Translations under genes and position numbers: made by a program | The notes under the pieces: generated by a model | What the model was told of the DNA's origin: nothing | Seen by the model: the letters and a program-made list of their open reading frames with translations, nothing else | Database searches by the model: none | From: Yaniella halotolerans DSM 15476 | GTDB taxonomy: Bacteria > Actinomycetota > Actinomycetes > Actinomycetales > Micrococcaceae | Direction of reading: 5' to 3' | Assembly: GCF_000420805.1 (NCBI RefSeq) | Contig: NZ_ATVQ01000002.1 | Coordinates: forward strand, 411,386-475,385 | Length of the DNA: 64,000 bases | Part shown: piece by piece, positions 1 to 8,805 of the stretch | Layout of the letters: every line of letters starts with the position of its first letter | How positions within the stretch are numbered: the first letter of the stretch is position 1

Positions 1-2582
1 AAGATAAATTCAACGCCCGGTGGGCTGAAAACCGAGTGTACGCATTCGACGCACACACTACTCGCGACGAAGTGTTTTCGATCGACACTCCCCCACCCAC
101 GGCATCTGGCTCACTGCACGTGGGCCACGTCTTTTCTTATACGCAAACCGATGTCATTGCACGGTTTATGCGGATGTGCGGCAAGAACGTTTTTTACCCC
201 ATGGGCTGGGATGATAACGGGCTGCCGACCGAACGTCGCGTGCAGAACTTCTTCGGAGTGCGCACCGACACCAGCGTGCCCTACGATCCGAACTATCAGC
301 CACCAGAAAAGCCCGCCAAAAATCGCCGGGATTGGGATGTGGTTTCGCGACAGAATTTCATCGAGCTGTGCTTGGCGCAGTCCCGAGACGATGAAGTTAT
401 CTATGAACAACTGTTCACTCAGTTGGGCCTATCGGTGGATTGGGATCTTTCCTACCGGACCATTGATGAGCATTCTCGTGAAGTTTCTCAGCGCGCCTTC
501 TTGCAGAACCTGGCTGACGGCCACGCCTACAACGCTGAAGCCCCGACGATGTGGGATGTCAGTTTCCAGACGGCTGTCGCACAAGCCGAACTTGAAGATA
601 AAGAAGTGCCGGGAGCGTACTACCGGTATGCGTTCTATACCGATGACGGTGCAGAAATCTTCATCGAAACCACGCGTCCAGAACTGCTGCCCGCATGTTC
701 AGGTTTGGTCGCACACCCGGAGGATGACCGTTATAAGCATCTCTTCGGCAAGACCGTAACCTCGCCACTTTTCGACGTTGAAGTCGAGGTCTACCCGCAC
801 GAGCTGGCACAACCAGATAAGGGTGCCGGTATCGCGATGGTGTGTACCTTCGGTGACCAGAACGACATCACCTGGTGGCGCGAACTGCAATTACCGACGC
901 GCACGCTCATTGGTCGTGACGGACGTTTTGCTCGCGAGACGCCCGAATGGATCACTTCCGAACGCGGTGCGACCAACTATGCAGCTGTCGCTGGCAAAAC
1001 GGTCTTCTCCGCACAAAAAGCTGTCATCGAGATGCTGGAAGAGGCCGACTTACTCGATGGTAAACCTGAAAAGATCACCCACGCGGTGAACTTCTTCGAA
1101 AAGGGCGATAAGCCTCTTGAGATCGTGACTTCCCGTCAGTGGTACCTGCGTAACGGCGGTCGTGATGCGGAGCTACGGCAGAAACTCACGGAACGTGGCA
1201 ACGAACTGCAGTGGCATCCAAGCTTTATGCAGTCACGCTATACCAACTGGGTTGAGAATCTCACCGGCGACTGGCTGGTTTCGCGTCAGCGCGTTTTCGG
1301 TGTGGCTATTCCATTGTGGTACCGCCTTGATGACCAGGGCAACACCGACTATGACACCCCAATTATTCCGTCCGACGCGCAGCTGCCGGTAGATCCCGTC
1401 GATGATGTGCCGGAGGGCTTCAGTGCCGACCAACGTGATGTCCCAGGCGGCTTTACCGGGGATCCAGATGTCCTGGACACCTGGGCGACGTCGTCGTTGA
1501 CCCCGCAGATCATTGGCCAGTGGTCCAAGGACGACGACTACTTCGCTAATGTGTTCCCGTTCGACCTTCGACCACAGGGACACGACATCATCCGGACCTG
1601 GTTGTTCTCCACAGTGGTGCGCGCTGATCAATTGCAAAGCACCGTCCCGTGGAAGAACACCGCCCTGTCGGGTTGGGTTCTTGATCCGCAGCGCCAAAAA
1701 ATGTCCAAGTCCAAGGGCAACGTTGTGGTGCCGTCGGACATCTTGGATCAGTTCGGTTCGGATGCTGTGCGTTATTGGGCAGCTTCTGCACGCCTAGGTG
1801 CTGATACAGCCTATGAAGTCAACCAAATGAAGATTGGTCGTCGTCTAGCCATCAAACTTCTGAACGCTTCGAAGTTTGCGCTGAATCTTGGTGCCACGGA
1901 GGACAAGATTGTAACGAGTGCGGCTGACGCTAAGGTCATTAGCCATCCGCTTGATCAGTCATTGTTGGCGCAATTGCACGAGGCAATCGTGCCAGCGACT
2001 CGTTCGTTTGAGAAATATGATTACGCTCGAACCTTGAACCTCGTCGAAACCTTCTTCTGGCACTTCACGGATGACTACATTGAGCTCATCAAGGACCGGG
2101 CCTACGGTTCCCGTGGTGAAGCCGAACAGGCATCTGTGGTGGCTACGTTGGCTACGGCACTGGACGCATTGCTGCGGTTATTGGCTCCGTTCCTGCCATT
2201 TGCTACCGACGAAGTATGGTCCTGGTGGCGTAACGGATCGGTGCATGAGCAAGCTTGGCCGGGCCTTGAAAGCGAACTCGGTGGCATTGCTCAAGCAGCT
2301 GCCTGTGGCGATGTAGATGTCCTGACGACCGTTACACGGGCAATCTCGCGCATCCGTAAAGCGAAGTCTGATGCCAAGGTCAAACAACGTACCGAGGTCA
2401 TTACAGCCACGATTACGGCGACAGAGCCTAGGATCAATGAGATGAAAGCTGGCTTGGATGACCTGCGTGCTGCAGGCAATGTCAGTGAGCTCAATCTGGA
2501 ACAGGGTGAGTCGGTCACCACGGACGACGATGAAGTAGTCGATCTGCGTTTGACTGAGGTTACGTTAGCTGACGCTGAGTAG
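1..2582 (+). CDS. valS: Valyl-tRNA synthetase (5'-truncated by window edge)
   Basis: Class I aminoacyl-tRNA synthetase that charges tRNA-Val with valine in the cytoplasm. The reading frame is open to the left edge (frame from base 3, DKFNARWAENRVYAFD), so the true start lies outside; the GTG at 36 is an internal codon. The HIGH signature is HVGH in the Rossmann domain (about base 118), followed by the editing insert and the KMSKS loop (KMSKSKGNVV, about base 1700), then the anticodon-binding domain. The acidic C-terminus is followed by TAG at 2580. It runs convergent to the DsbA-family gene, with a shared hairpin between them. valS near tig-clp genes is usual in actinobacteria. Confidence 0.97.
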   Translation, partial: DKFNARWAENRVYAFDAHTTRDEVFSIDTPPPTASGSLHVGHVFSYTQTDVIARFMRMCGKNVFYPMGWDDNGLPTERRVQNFFGVRTDTSVPYDPNYQPPEKPAKNRRDWDVVSRQNFIELCLAQSRDDEVIYEQLFTQLGLSVDWDLSYRTIDEHSREVSQRAFLQNLADGHAYNAEAPTMWDVSFQTAVAQAELEDKEVPGAYYRYAFYTDDGAEIFIETTRPELLPACSGLVAHPEDDRYKHLFGKTVTSPLFDVEVEVYPHELAQPDKGAGIAMVCTFGDQNDITWWRELQLPTRTLIGRDGRFARETPEWITSERGATNYAAVAGKTVFSAQKAVIEMLEEADLLDGKPEKITHAVNFFEKGDKPLEIVTSRQWYLRNGGRDAELRQKLTERGNELQWHPSFMQSRYTNWVENLTGDWLVSRQRVFGVAIPLWYRLDDQGNTDYDTPIIPSDAQLPVDPVDDVPEGFSADQRDVPGGFTGDPDVLDTWATSSLTPQIIGQWSKDDDYFANVFPFDLRPQGHDIIRTWLFSTVVRADQLQSTVPWKNTALSGWVLDPQRQKMSKSKGNVVVPSDILDQFGSDAVRYWAASARLGADTAYEVNQMKIGRRLAIKLLNASKFALNLGATEDKIVTSAADAKVISHPLDQSLLAQLHEAIVPATRSFEKYDYARTLNLVETFFWHFTDDYIELIKDRAYGSRGEAEQASVVATLATALDALLRLLAPFLPFATDEVWSWWRNGSVHEQAWPGLESELGGIAQAAACGDVDVLTTVTRAISRIRKAKSDAKVKQRTEVITATITATEPRINEMKAGLDDLRAAGNVSELNLEQGESVTTDDDEVVDLRLTEVTLADAE

Positions 2583-2596
2583 TCTCACCTAGATAC

Positions 2597-2636
2597 AGTT
2601 CTGCCCCAGTGGTTCGAAAACCATTGGGGCAGAACT
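2597..2636. terminator. Hairpin between valS and DsbA-family gene
   Basis: A long inverted repeat: left arm AGTTCTGCCCCAGTGG, 8-nt loop, right arm CCATTGGGGCAGAACT, with one G-U type mismatch. It sits between two convergent genes and can serve both. Neither side has a long T tract, so the termination role is inferred from position. Confidence 0.75.
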
Positions 2637-2651
2637 ATGTCGTATTATTGA

Positions 2652-3260
2652 TCAGCTAAAATCCAGATCGCTGTTGCGTGCACGCTTGAGCTCATAGAAG
2701 TATGGGTACTCGACCAGTGCGGCAAAACCGTCCCAGATTTTACCGGCCTGTTCGCCACGTGGGATCCGGGTCATGACCGGACCGAAGAACGCGGAGTCAC
2801 CGATTGCAATAATTGGGGTACCAACGTCATTGCCGACCAGCGACAGCGCTGCCTGGGTGGAATCCCGAAGACCTTGATCGTAGGTTTCCTTTTTGGATTC
2901 TTCGATGATTTCTGCTGCGTCATCAACACCGATTTCTTCGAGTGCCTCAGATAGCGCTGCCTCATACTCGTCGAGGCCGTAGCCTTGATTGTGGATGCGG
3001 GTACCGGCTGCAGTATAGAACTCGGAGACTTTTTCAACACCGTGACGTTCACGAACTGCTAGCGATGCACGGGCACCTTGCCACTTTTTGTGGGTCTCTG
3101 GGTTGTTGGGGTCATCCTTGCCTTCGTTGAGTACCCCCAACGAAATGACATTGAAGTCCACCTTAATATCGCGGACCTCTTCTACTTCACGGATCCAACG
3201 AGAGGTGATCCAGGCGAATGGGCAGGCTGGATCGAACCAAAATTTTACAGTTTGTGACAA
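2652..3260 (-). CDS. DsbA-family / Rv2466c-like mycothiol-dependent reductase
   Basis: A 202-aa thioredoxin-fold protein of the actinobacterial DsbA-like group typified by M. tuberculosis Rv2466c, a mycothiol-dependent nitroreductase (family knowledge). The N-terminus FWFDPACPFAWITSRW matches that group, with the active site at residues 13-16. The motif here is Cys-Pro-Phe-Ala: the second cysteine of the CPWC motif is alanine, so it would act as a monothiol enzyme. The start is TTG, chosen for AAGGAG five bases upstream. It follows clpX by 9 nt and is probably the last gene of that transcript. Substrate unknown. Confidence 0.85.
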   Translation of the reverse strand: MSQTVKFWFDPACPFAWITSRWIREVEEVRDIKVDFNVISLGVLNEGKDDPNNPETHKKWQGARASLAVRERHGVEKVSEFYTAAGTRIHNQGYGLDEYEAALSEALEEIGVDDAAEIIEESKKETYDQGLRDSTQAALSLVGNDVGTPIIAIGDSAFFGPVMTRIPRGEQAGKIWDGFAALVEYPYFYELKRARNSDLDFS

Positions 3261-3269
3261 TGCATCTCC

Positions 3270-4580
3270 TTAGGCGGATTTATTGCGACGTTTTCGTTCT
3301 ACTTCGCGCGGGACCATGACGGGCTGTCCTTTACCGTCAACGGTGCCACTGGTAATAGTTACTTCAGCGACGTCGTCGCGCGATGGTAAGTCGAACATGA
3401 TTGGTTGCAGTACATCTTCGATGATAGACCGCAAGCCACGAGCACCGGTCCCCCGCTCTTCTGCTTTCGAAACAATCGCTTTGAGCGCGTCTTCTTCAAA
3501 GTGCAGTTGAACACCATCGAGTGCGAACATCTTCTGGTATTGCTTGATCAGCGCGTTGCGGGGCTCGGTGAGCACCTTGATCAAGGAAGCTTCGTCCAAG
3601 TGATCCACTGCAGTGATAACCGGGAGACGACCAACGAATTCTGGGATCAGCCCGAATTTCACCAGGTCATCCGGGCGTACATCTGCAAACGACGGGTTCT
3701 CATTCACGCCGGCAACTTTCAGCGGAGCACCAAAGCCGATGGCTTTATGTCCGGCGCGTGCTTCGATGATGTCTTCAAGTCCGGCAAAGGCCCCTGCCAC
3801 GATGAAGAGAATATTGGATGTGTCGAGCTGTAAAAATTCTTGGTGAGGGTGTTTGCGACCACCTTGTGGGGGCACTGAGGCAACACTGCCTTCAAGAATT
3901 TTCAGCAGTGATTGCTGTACACCTTCGCCAGAGACGTCACGAGTAATCGATGGGTTCTCAGATTTCCGTGAGATTTTGTCAATCTCGTCGATATAGATAA
4001 TACCTTGTTCAGCTTTCGCCACGTCGTTGTCTGCGGCTTGGATCAGCTTCAGCAAGATGTTTTCTACATCTTCGCCAACGTAGCCGGCTTCGGTCAGCGA
4101 GGTTGCATCGGCGACAATGAAGGGGACATCAAGTTTCCGGGCCAGGGTCTGTGCCAGATAGGTCTTACCTGAGCCTGTAGGTCCAACAAGCATAATGTTG
4201 GATTTGCCGATTTCAACATCTTCGAGGTGGCTAAAGTCGACTTCGGTGCCGAAGGATTCGCGCATAGAAGCTTTGATATTGTCTTGCGCGTGAACACGCT
4301 TGTAGTGGTTATACACCGCTACGGACAAGGCTGCTTTGGAACGGTCCTGACCAATCACATATTCGTCAAGGTGAGCATAGATTTCTTGGGGTGTAGGAAG
4401 GGTGAAGTCTTCACTTTCGGTGACTTCCGCCAATTCCTCTTCAATGATTTCGTTGCACAGCTCGATGCACTCATCACAAATGTAGACCCCTGGGCCTGCA
4501 ATGAGTTTTCGTACCTGCTTCTGTGTTTTCCCACAGAAAGAACACTTCAGCAGATCTGCCGATTCTCCGATTCGAGCCAT
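3270..4580 (-). CDS. clpX: ATP-dependent Clp protease ATP-binding subunit ClpX
   Basis: AAA+ unfoldase that recognises tagged or regulatory proteins and feeds them into the ClpP1P2 chamber. The protein is 436 aa, normal length. The N-terminal zinc-binding domain has CSFCGK and CDECIELC (residues about 14-42), then Walker [12 protein letters not shown] and Walker [11 protein letters not shown], and an Arg finger/sensor region typical of ClpX. ATG start with AAGGAG eight bases upstream. It lies downstream of clpP1-clpP2, separated by 173 nt containing a hairpin, so it may also have its own promoter. A DsbA-family gene follows immediately. Confidence 0.98.
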   Translation of the reverse strand: MARIGESADLLKCSFCGKTQKQVRKLIAGPGVYICDECIELCNEIIEEELAEVTESEDFTLPTPQEIYAHLDEYVIGQDRSKAALSVAVYNHYKRVHAQDNIKASMRESFGTEVDFSHLEDVEIGKSNIMLVGPTGSGKTYLAQTLARKLDVPFIVADATSLTEAGYVGEDVENILLKLIQAADNDVAKAEQGIIYIDEIDKISRKSENPSITRDVSGEGVQQSLLKILEGSVASVPPQGGRKHPHQEFLQLDTSNILFIVAGAFAGLEDIIEARAGHKAIGFGAPLKVAGVNENPSFADVRPDDLVKFGLIPEFVGRLPVITAVDHLDEASLIKVLTEPRNALIKQYQKMFALDGVQLHFEEDALKAIVSKAEERGTGARGLRSIIEDVLQPIMFDLPSRDDVAEVTITSGTVDGKGQPVMVPREVERKRRNKSA

Positions 4581-4702
4581 TTCATCTCCTTATGCGCCTT
4601 ACTGGTCAAGCATAATTGGTTGGGCGCCTATTCCCGGGGAGGTTGCGCCAGGCGTGGATAAGTTTATTTGCCGATGTCACCCTGTGCATTCGGCTTAATG
4701 CA

Positions 4703-4738
4703 CTGATGGCGCCCCGCAGGGCAGCGGGACGCCATCAG
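4703..4738 (-). terminator. Hairpin downstream of clpP2
   Basis: CTGATGGCG...CGCCATCAG inverted repeat with a GC-rich inner stem (CCCGC/GCGGG), 15 nt past the clpP2 stop on the minus strand. There is no strong T run, so it may attenuate rather than stop transcription into clpX. Confidence 0.6.
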
Positions 4739-4753
4739 GCTCAGAGGCTTACA

Positions 4754-5404
4754 TTATTCAGCATCTTTTTTGCGTGATTCGAGTACCTCATCGACCAAGC
4801 CATATTCTTTGGCTCCGGCAGCGGATAGGAACTTGTCGCGATCGATATCTTCGCGAACTTGTTCTGCTGTTCGGTTGGAGTGGTTCGCCAGGGTCTCTTC
4901 CATCCAGGTACGGATACGTAGCAGTTCATCTGCGTGAATCTGCAGATCAGTTGCTGTCCCACGGTCGCCGCCCATTGAAGGCTGGTGGATCAGAATACGG
5001 GCGTTCGGCAGCGCCAAGCGCTTGCCTGGTGTACCAGCGGCAAGCAGCACAGCGGCAGCCGATGCGGCCTGCCCCAGTGCTACCGTCTGGATTTCAGGAC
5101 GAATGAACTGCATGGTGTCATAGATAGCGGTCATCGCGGTGAATGATCCACCGGGTGAGTTGATGTAGAGCGTAATGTCGCGGTCCGAGTCCATGGCTTC
5201 CAGCACAAGTAGCTGAGCCATAACATCATCAGCGGACGCGTCATCGACCTGGGTACCCAGGAAGATAATGCGGTCTTCGAACAAGCGCGCGTATGGGTCC
5301 TGACGTTTGAAGCCGTATGGAGTGCGCTCTTCAAACTGTGGCAGGATGTAGCGGTTAGAGGGCATCGGAGTGGCCGGAGTACCCTGTGGCATTTCGTGGT
5401 TCAT
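4754..5404 (-). CDS. clpP2: ATP-dependent Clp protease proteolytic subunit 2
   Basis: Serine peptidase subunit (216 aa) of the ClpP1P2 tetradecamer characteristic of actinobacteria. The catalytic Ser is in [11 protein letters not shown], the His in [12 protein letters not shown], and the acidic residue in the DIDRDKFL stretch. The longer N-terminal extension and the [15 protein letters not shown] signature distinguish ClpP2 from ClpP1. ATG start with AGGAG upstream. It lies 53 nt behind clpP1, so the two are almost certainly co-transcribed. Degradation partners are ClpX (next gene) and ClpC. Confidence 0.97.
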   Translation of the reverse strand: MNHEMPQGTPATPMPSNRYILPQFEERTPYGFKRQDPYARLFEDRIIFLGTQVDDASADDVMAQLLVLEAMDSDRDITLYINSPGGSFTAMTAIYDTMQFIRPEIQTVALGQAASAAAVLLAAGTPGKRLALPNARILIHQPSMGGDRGTATDLQIHADELLRIRTWMEETLANHSNRTAEQVREDIDRDKFLSAAGAKEYGLVDEVLESRKKDAE

Positions 5405-5457
5405 GAAAGTCTCCTGAAGGAAAATCGTATAAGTATTCGCGACTGGGCTACCGGCGA

Positions 5458-6081
5458 TTATTTATTGCCAATTCCGCCGCCACCGACCATTGAGGCGGTA
5501 CCGGAGGCGATGTGATCGAAGAAGCCGTATTCTAGTCCATCTTCAGCGGTAAACCATTTGTCGCGGGCGTTATCTTCCAGGATGGTTTCTAGACTCTGAC
5601 CGGTTTGTTCTGCGGTGAGTTCAGACATGACCTGCTTCATGTGCATGATCAGCTGTGCCTGAATACGAATATCAGACTCGGTACCACCAATACCACCGGA
5701 TGGCTGGTGCATCAGGATACGGGCGTGCGGGGTGGCATAGCGCTTACCAGGCGTTCCGGACGACAAGAGGAACTGTCCCATAGAAGCAGCTAGGCCGGTT
5801 GCTACGGTTACCACGTCGTTTGGAATCAACTGCATGGTGTCATAGATAGCCATTCCCGCAGTCACTGACCCACCGGGTGAGTTGATGTAGAGGAAGATGT
5901 CTGCCTCTGGGTCTTCGGCGCTCAATAGCAGCATCTGCGATGCAATGGCGTTCGCGTTGTCGTCACGAACTTCTGACCCGAGCCAGATAATGCGCTCCTT
6001 GAGCAAACGGTTGTAGATGTAGTCTTCACGGTTGGCCGGATCTACCGATGCCATGCGTGGCGCGTTGGACGATTCAGTCAC
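5458..6081 (-). CDS. clpP1: ATP-dependent Clp protease proteolytic subunit 1
   Basis: ClpP1 subunit, 207 aa. The catalytic Ser is in [19 protein letters not shown], the His in [14 protein letters not shown], and the Asp in the DNARDKWF region. GTG start with GAAGG upstream. It is the first gene of the clpP1-clpP2 unit and lies downstream of tig on the same strand. A terminator follows tig, so clpP1 needs its own promoter, which would lie in 6082-6215. That stretch contains a near match to the ClgR box known to drive clp genes in Corynebacterium. Confidence 0.97.
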   Translation of the reverse strand: MTESSNAPRMASVDPANREDYIYNRLLKERIIWLGSEVRDDNANAIASQMLLLSAEDPEADIFLYINSPGGSVTAGMAIYDTMQLIPNDVVTVATGLAASMGQFLLSSGTPGKRYATPHARILMHQPSGGIGGTESDIRIQAQLIMHMKQVMSELTAEQTGQSLETILEDNARDKWFTAEDGLEYGFFDHIASGTASMVGGGGIGNK

Positions 6082-6188
6082 GACGTCCTACCTTCCTTCA
6101 CTGGCGTGCATATGGTTTTGCAAACTTGTTTCTGTTGAAAGACATTACTTGCGAAAACACAACTTGAGCAGGGTTGACTCACTGTTTT

Positions 6189-6199
6189 CGCTGAAAGCC
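6189..6199 (-). promoter_or_regulatory. Possible ClgR-type site upstream of clpP1P2
   Basis: CGCTGAAAGCC resembles the corynebacterial ClgR core CGCYNANRGCG with the last base changed (C for G). It lies about 110 bp upstream of the clpP1 start, in the only gap able to hold the clpP promoter. The match is short and imperfect. Confidence 0.35.
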
Positions 6200-6218
6200 G
6201 TTATCTGTACTTAAACAG

Positions 6219-6254
6219 CCAAGGTCCACCCCTTATTATAGGAGCGGACCTTGG
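6219..6254 (-). terminator. Terminator after tig
   Basis: CCAAGGTCC...GGACCTTGG hairpin with a short inner stem, 15 nt past the tig stop on the minus strand and followed there by CTGTTTAAG. It separates tig from clpP1. Confidence 0.75.
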
Positions 6255-6268
6255 TGTTTGATCAGAAC

Positions 6269-7615
6269 TTAGCTGTTGTCTTCGTCAACGTTTTCTTCTG
6301 ACGCAGTCTCTTCTTCACCTTCAGGTGTCAAAAAGAATGAGAGATCAACTTCATTGCCATTAGTGTCGACAACTTTGGCAACCTCTAGAACTGCAGCAAG
6401 TGCTTTACGGCGACGTACTTCGCCCATGATCATTGGGACTTGTCCGGCCTGATCCAGCATTTGTGCGAACTGGTTTGGCTCCATGCCGTATTGCGACGCC
6501 GAGCTCACGATGTATTCGATCAGTTCGGATTGATCGACCTGAACTTCTTCTGCGTCAGCGATGGTGTCCAGAACGACTTCGTTTACGAAGGCTTCGCGGA
6601 AGTTCTGTGTGACTTCTTCACGGTGCTCTTCAGTGTCGTGGTCGTCACCTTCGGCGTGACCCTGCGAAGTAAAGTGCTGCTCTACCTGTTCGGTGAGCAT
6701 GTTCTCCGGAACGTCAACTTCAACAAGCTTGAGCAATTCTTCCAAGGCCTTTTCGCGGGCCTCGACACCCTGATTGGTCTTGGATTCTTCTGTTGCCTGG
6801 TTCTTCAGGTCTTCTTTGAGCTCTTCGATGGTGTCGAACTCGGAGGCCAGCTGTGCGAAGTCATCATCTGCTTCTGGCAGTTCACGTTCTTTGACGGAAT
6901 CCAGAACAACCTTGACCGTAGCGGTTTCACCTGAGTGCTCGCCGCCTGCCAGTGTGGTTTCGAAGACGGCATCTTCGCCGGCTGAAAGACCTTCCAGGGC
7001 TTCGTCCATGCCATCGAGCATTGAACCGGAGCCGATTTCGTAGGAGAGGCCTTCTGCGCTATCGACTTCTTCATCGTCGATGGTGGCGGTCAGGCCGATC
7101 GTCACGTTGTCGCCTTTTTCTGCTGGACGGTCAACGTCAACCAGGGTGGCGAAGCGTTCGCGCAGGTCGTCAAGAACTTTTGCTTCTTGCTCTTCAGTGA
7201 CAGTGATGGGCTCTACGGTGACTTCGAGACCCTTGTAATCTGGAACGTCAATCGTTGGGCGCACGTCAAACTCAGTGTTGAACTTCAGCGGAGCTTCGTC
7301 GTCACCCTCGTTGCCTGGAACAGAAGTGACATCAACTTCTGGGCGAGTGAGTGGGGTGAGTTCTTTCTCGCGCAGTGCTTCCTGGAAGAAAGCATCAAGG
7401 TTGTCATTGACAGCGTTCTCAATAACGAAGCCGCGGCCGACGCGCTGGTCGATCAGTTTTGCTGGAACTTTGCCCTTACGGAAGCCAGGGACCTGAATCT
7501 GATCTGCCAGTGATTTATACGTAGCATCGATACGCGGTTTGAGTTCATCAAAAGGAACCTCAACCTCAAGCTTGACCCGTGTTGGGGCGAGGTTTTCAAC
7601 GGTGGATTGGACCAC
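6269..7615 (-). CDS. tig: Trigger factor, ribosome-bound peptidyl-prolyl isomerase chaperone
   Basis: Chaperone that binds ribosomes at the tunnel exit and assists folding of nascent chains. The protein is 448 aa. The N-terminal ribosome-binding domain carries a PGFRKGKVP signature (residues about 43-51). An FKBP-type PPIase domain follows ([17 protein letters not shown], about residues 163-180), then a helical C-terminal chaperone domain and a glutamate-rich tail ending [12 protein letters not shown] start with AGGAG seven bases upstream. A hairpin follows the gene. tRNA-Pro lies 85 nt upstream on the same strand, the usual actinobacterial arrangement. Confidence 0.97.
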   Translation of the reverse strand: MVQSTVENLAPTRVKLEVEVPFDELKPRIDATYKSLADQIQVPGFRKGKVPAKLIDQRVGRGFVIENAVNDNLDAFFQEALREKELTPLTRPEVDVTSVPGNEGDDEAPLKFNTEFDVRPTIDVPDYKGLEVTVEPITVTEEQEAKVLDDLRERFATLVDVDRPAEKGDNVTIGLTATIDDEEVDSAEGLSYEIGSGSMLDGMDEALEGLSAGEDAVFETTLAGGEHSGETATVKVVLDSVKERELPEADDDFAQLASEFDTIEELKEDLKNQATEESKTNQGVEAREKALEELLKLVEVDVPENMLTEQVEQHFTSQGHAEGDDHDTEEHREEVTQNFREAFVNEVVLDTIADAEEVQVDQSELIEYIVSSASQYGMEPNQFAQMLDQAGQVPMIMGEVRRRKALAAVLEVAKVVDTNGNEVDLSFFLTPEGEEETASEENVDEDNS

Positions 7616-7700
7616 GTAGGACTCCTGGGTTCTAATCGGAATATTTTATGGTTTCGGTACTGGCCGAATCACATACTATGCTTCCGACAGCACCATGCAG

Positions 7701-7774
7701 TCGGGACGACAGGATTTGAACCTGCGACCTCACGCTCCCAAAGCGCGCGCTCTACCAAGCTGAGCTACGTCCCG
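7701..7774 (-). tRNA. tRNA-Pro (UGG)
   Basis: Complete cloverleaf on the minus strand. Acceptor CGGGACG pairs with CGTCCCG; the D arm is GCTC/GAGC; the anticodon loop TTTGGGA gives anticodon TGG; the T arm is GCAGGTTCAAATCCTGT-like; the discriminator is A. The CCA end is not encoded. It lies upstream of tig. Confidence 0.95.
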
Positions 7775-8082
7775 CGATCAGGTCAATGACCTGCTGGATT
7801 ATCCGCCATTGAAGTCTTACCCTGTAGCGGCTCGCACCATGGCGCCGAGAGATAACTATATGACAAAGAAATCCGAAAGTCCAAATCGAAGTGAGGATTT
7901 TCTGACCCGTGGGAAAATTTTGGCGTCATTGCAGGCTTCTGCAGCATAAAAGTGATCTTCTGCATACCCTGCAGCTAGCCGTTTCTACTGAGGCGAGGTG
8001 TCGTTGCTGTTCCCAGGCTCCCCGGTATCAGCGGCAGCTCCAAGAGTCGGTCCAGGACAGCTAAAGATTCCAGAAATGAAAG
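7775..8082. other. Intergenic region between two tRNA genes
   Basis: About 310 nt without a convincing gene on either strand. Open frames here lack ribosome-binding sites and family resemblance. It must hold the promoter of tRNA-Pro (minus strand). A short AT-rich inverted repeat, GATTTTC...GAAAATTTT, lies near 7893-7920. Nothing else stands out. Confidence 0.6.
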
Positions 8083-8114
8083 AAGCTCCGATTCTCATAA
8101 CAGAATCGGAGCTT
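8083..8114 (-). terminator. Terminator of tRNA-Gly
   Basis: AAGCTCCGATTCT and AGAATCGGAGCTT form a perfect stem around a short loop. It begins 3 nt past the tRNA-Gly 3' end and is followed on the minus strand by CTTTCATTTC. A typical intrinsic terminator. Confidence 0.85.
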
Positions 8115-8116
8115 GG

Positions 8117-8187
8117 AGCGGATGACGAGAATCGAACTCGCACTATCTGCTTGGAAGGCAGAGGCTCTACCATTGAGCTACATCCGC
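8117..8187 (-). tRNA. tRNA-Gly (UCC)
   Basis: Complete minus-strand cloverleaf of 71 nt. Acceptor GCGGATG pairs with CATCCGC; the D arm is GCTC/GAGC; the anticodon loop CTTCCAA gives anticodon TCC; the T loop is GTTCGATTC; the discriminator is U, as in bacterial tRNA-Gly. A terminator follows directly. Confidence 0.95.
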
Positions 8188-8496
8188 GTGCCGTTGAGCA
8201 ACGAAGACTACGATATCCCATAAGTTTCGAACGTGCAAAATCGGCTGGTCCACCTGTGACGTTTCGCGTTTCATCTCTGGCATCGAGAAAAGTGTCTGGC
8301 GAAGTAGAAATGGACCTTGTGCAGCGTTCATTTTCGGGGCTTGATCGCATAGGATAAAGTCCACGGTCTTACGCAGCGAACTGGGTCTTGCAACGCAAAC
8401 CAAAAGAAGCCAGCCGAGTGTACAACATTGTTGTCTCAAGGAGCGACGCCAAGCGTGGGTCTACCGTTCAAATGAAATTAAAGGAAAAGAAGCACA
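8188..8496. other. Divergent upstream region of tRNA-Gly and the 8497 gene
   Basis: About 309 nt with no supported gene; open frames here overlap the tRNA. It should contain the minus-strand promoter of tRNA-Gly and the plus-strand promoter of the small gene at 8497, whose ribosome-binding site is AAAGGAAAAG. A short inverted repeat at 8422-8434 is listed separately. Confidence 0.6.
8422..8434. promoter_or_regulatory. ACAAC-N3-GTTGT inverted repeat
   Basis: ACAACATTGTTGT, a 5+3+5 palindrome 63 bp upstream of the unknown gene at 8497. Its half-sites (ACAAC/GTTGT) are the same as those of the 18-bp palindrome at 9544-9561, but the spacing differs (3 versus 6). Possibly coincidental. Confidence 0.3.
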
Positions 8497-8802
8497 ATGT
8501 TTGAAGCCAAAACACTCGACCATCGAAACGTGGGTCAGACGTTGATCTACCGTGATGGCAAATCCGTGGCCGTCATTCAGGCCATCCATCACTATCCTGA
8601 AAAAGGCAGCGTGGACGTTGTGACCCCTGAAGAAGTCGTGACATATCGCGAGTCTGACTGGGTCAACACCACACTGTCACCCGAGCTCAATATGATCCGT
8701 GTGGTCTATAAGTCTTGGATCGAGCGCGAAGCCACATTGACCGAATCCGATCTCAACGACCTGTTCACAAAATTTTCTGGGGACCACGGAAACGGCTTCT
8801 AG
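8497..8802 (+). CDS. Unrecognised small protein (101 aa)
   Basis: I do not recognise a family. The predicted product is soluble and mildly acidic, with no signal peptide, membrane segment, cysteine or obvious motif. It reads as a mix of beta strands (residues about 15-30 and 38-48) and a C-terminal helix with basic and acidic residues (KSWIEREATL, then DLNDLFTKF). ATG start with AAAGGAAAAG upstream. It ends 3 nt before the convergent response-regulator gene ends, with no terminator between. Its upstream region carries half-sites like those in the adjacent two-component promoter, so a link to that system is possible but unproven. Confidence 0.7.
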   Translation: MFEAKTLDHRNVGQTLIYRDGKSVAVIQAIHHYPEKGSVDVVTPEEVVTYRESDWVNTTLSPELNMIRVVYKSWIEREATLTESDLNDLFTKFSGDHGNGF

Positions 8803-8805
8803 CGT

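Noticed and set aside
2942..3273. Open frames on the plus strand opposite the DsbA-family gene
   Set aside because: No ribosome-binding site or family resemblance; shadows of a gene with clear motifs.
6440..7513. Long plus-strand frames opposite tig
   Set aside because: Hydrophobic shadow translation of the Glu-rich trigger factor; no start signals.
7998..8439. Open frames across tRNA-Gly on both strands
   Set aside because: They run through a complete tRNA and its terminator.
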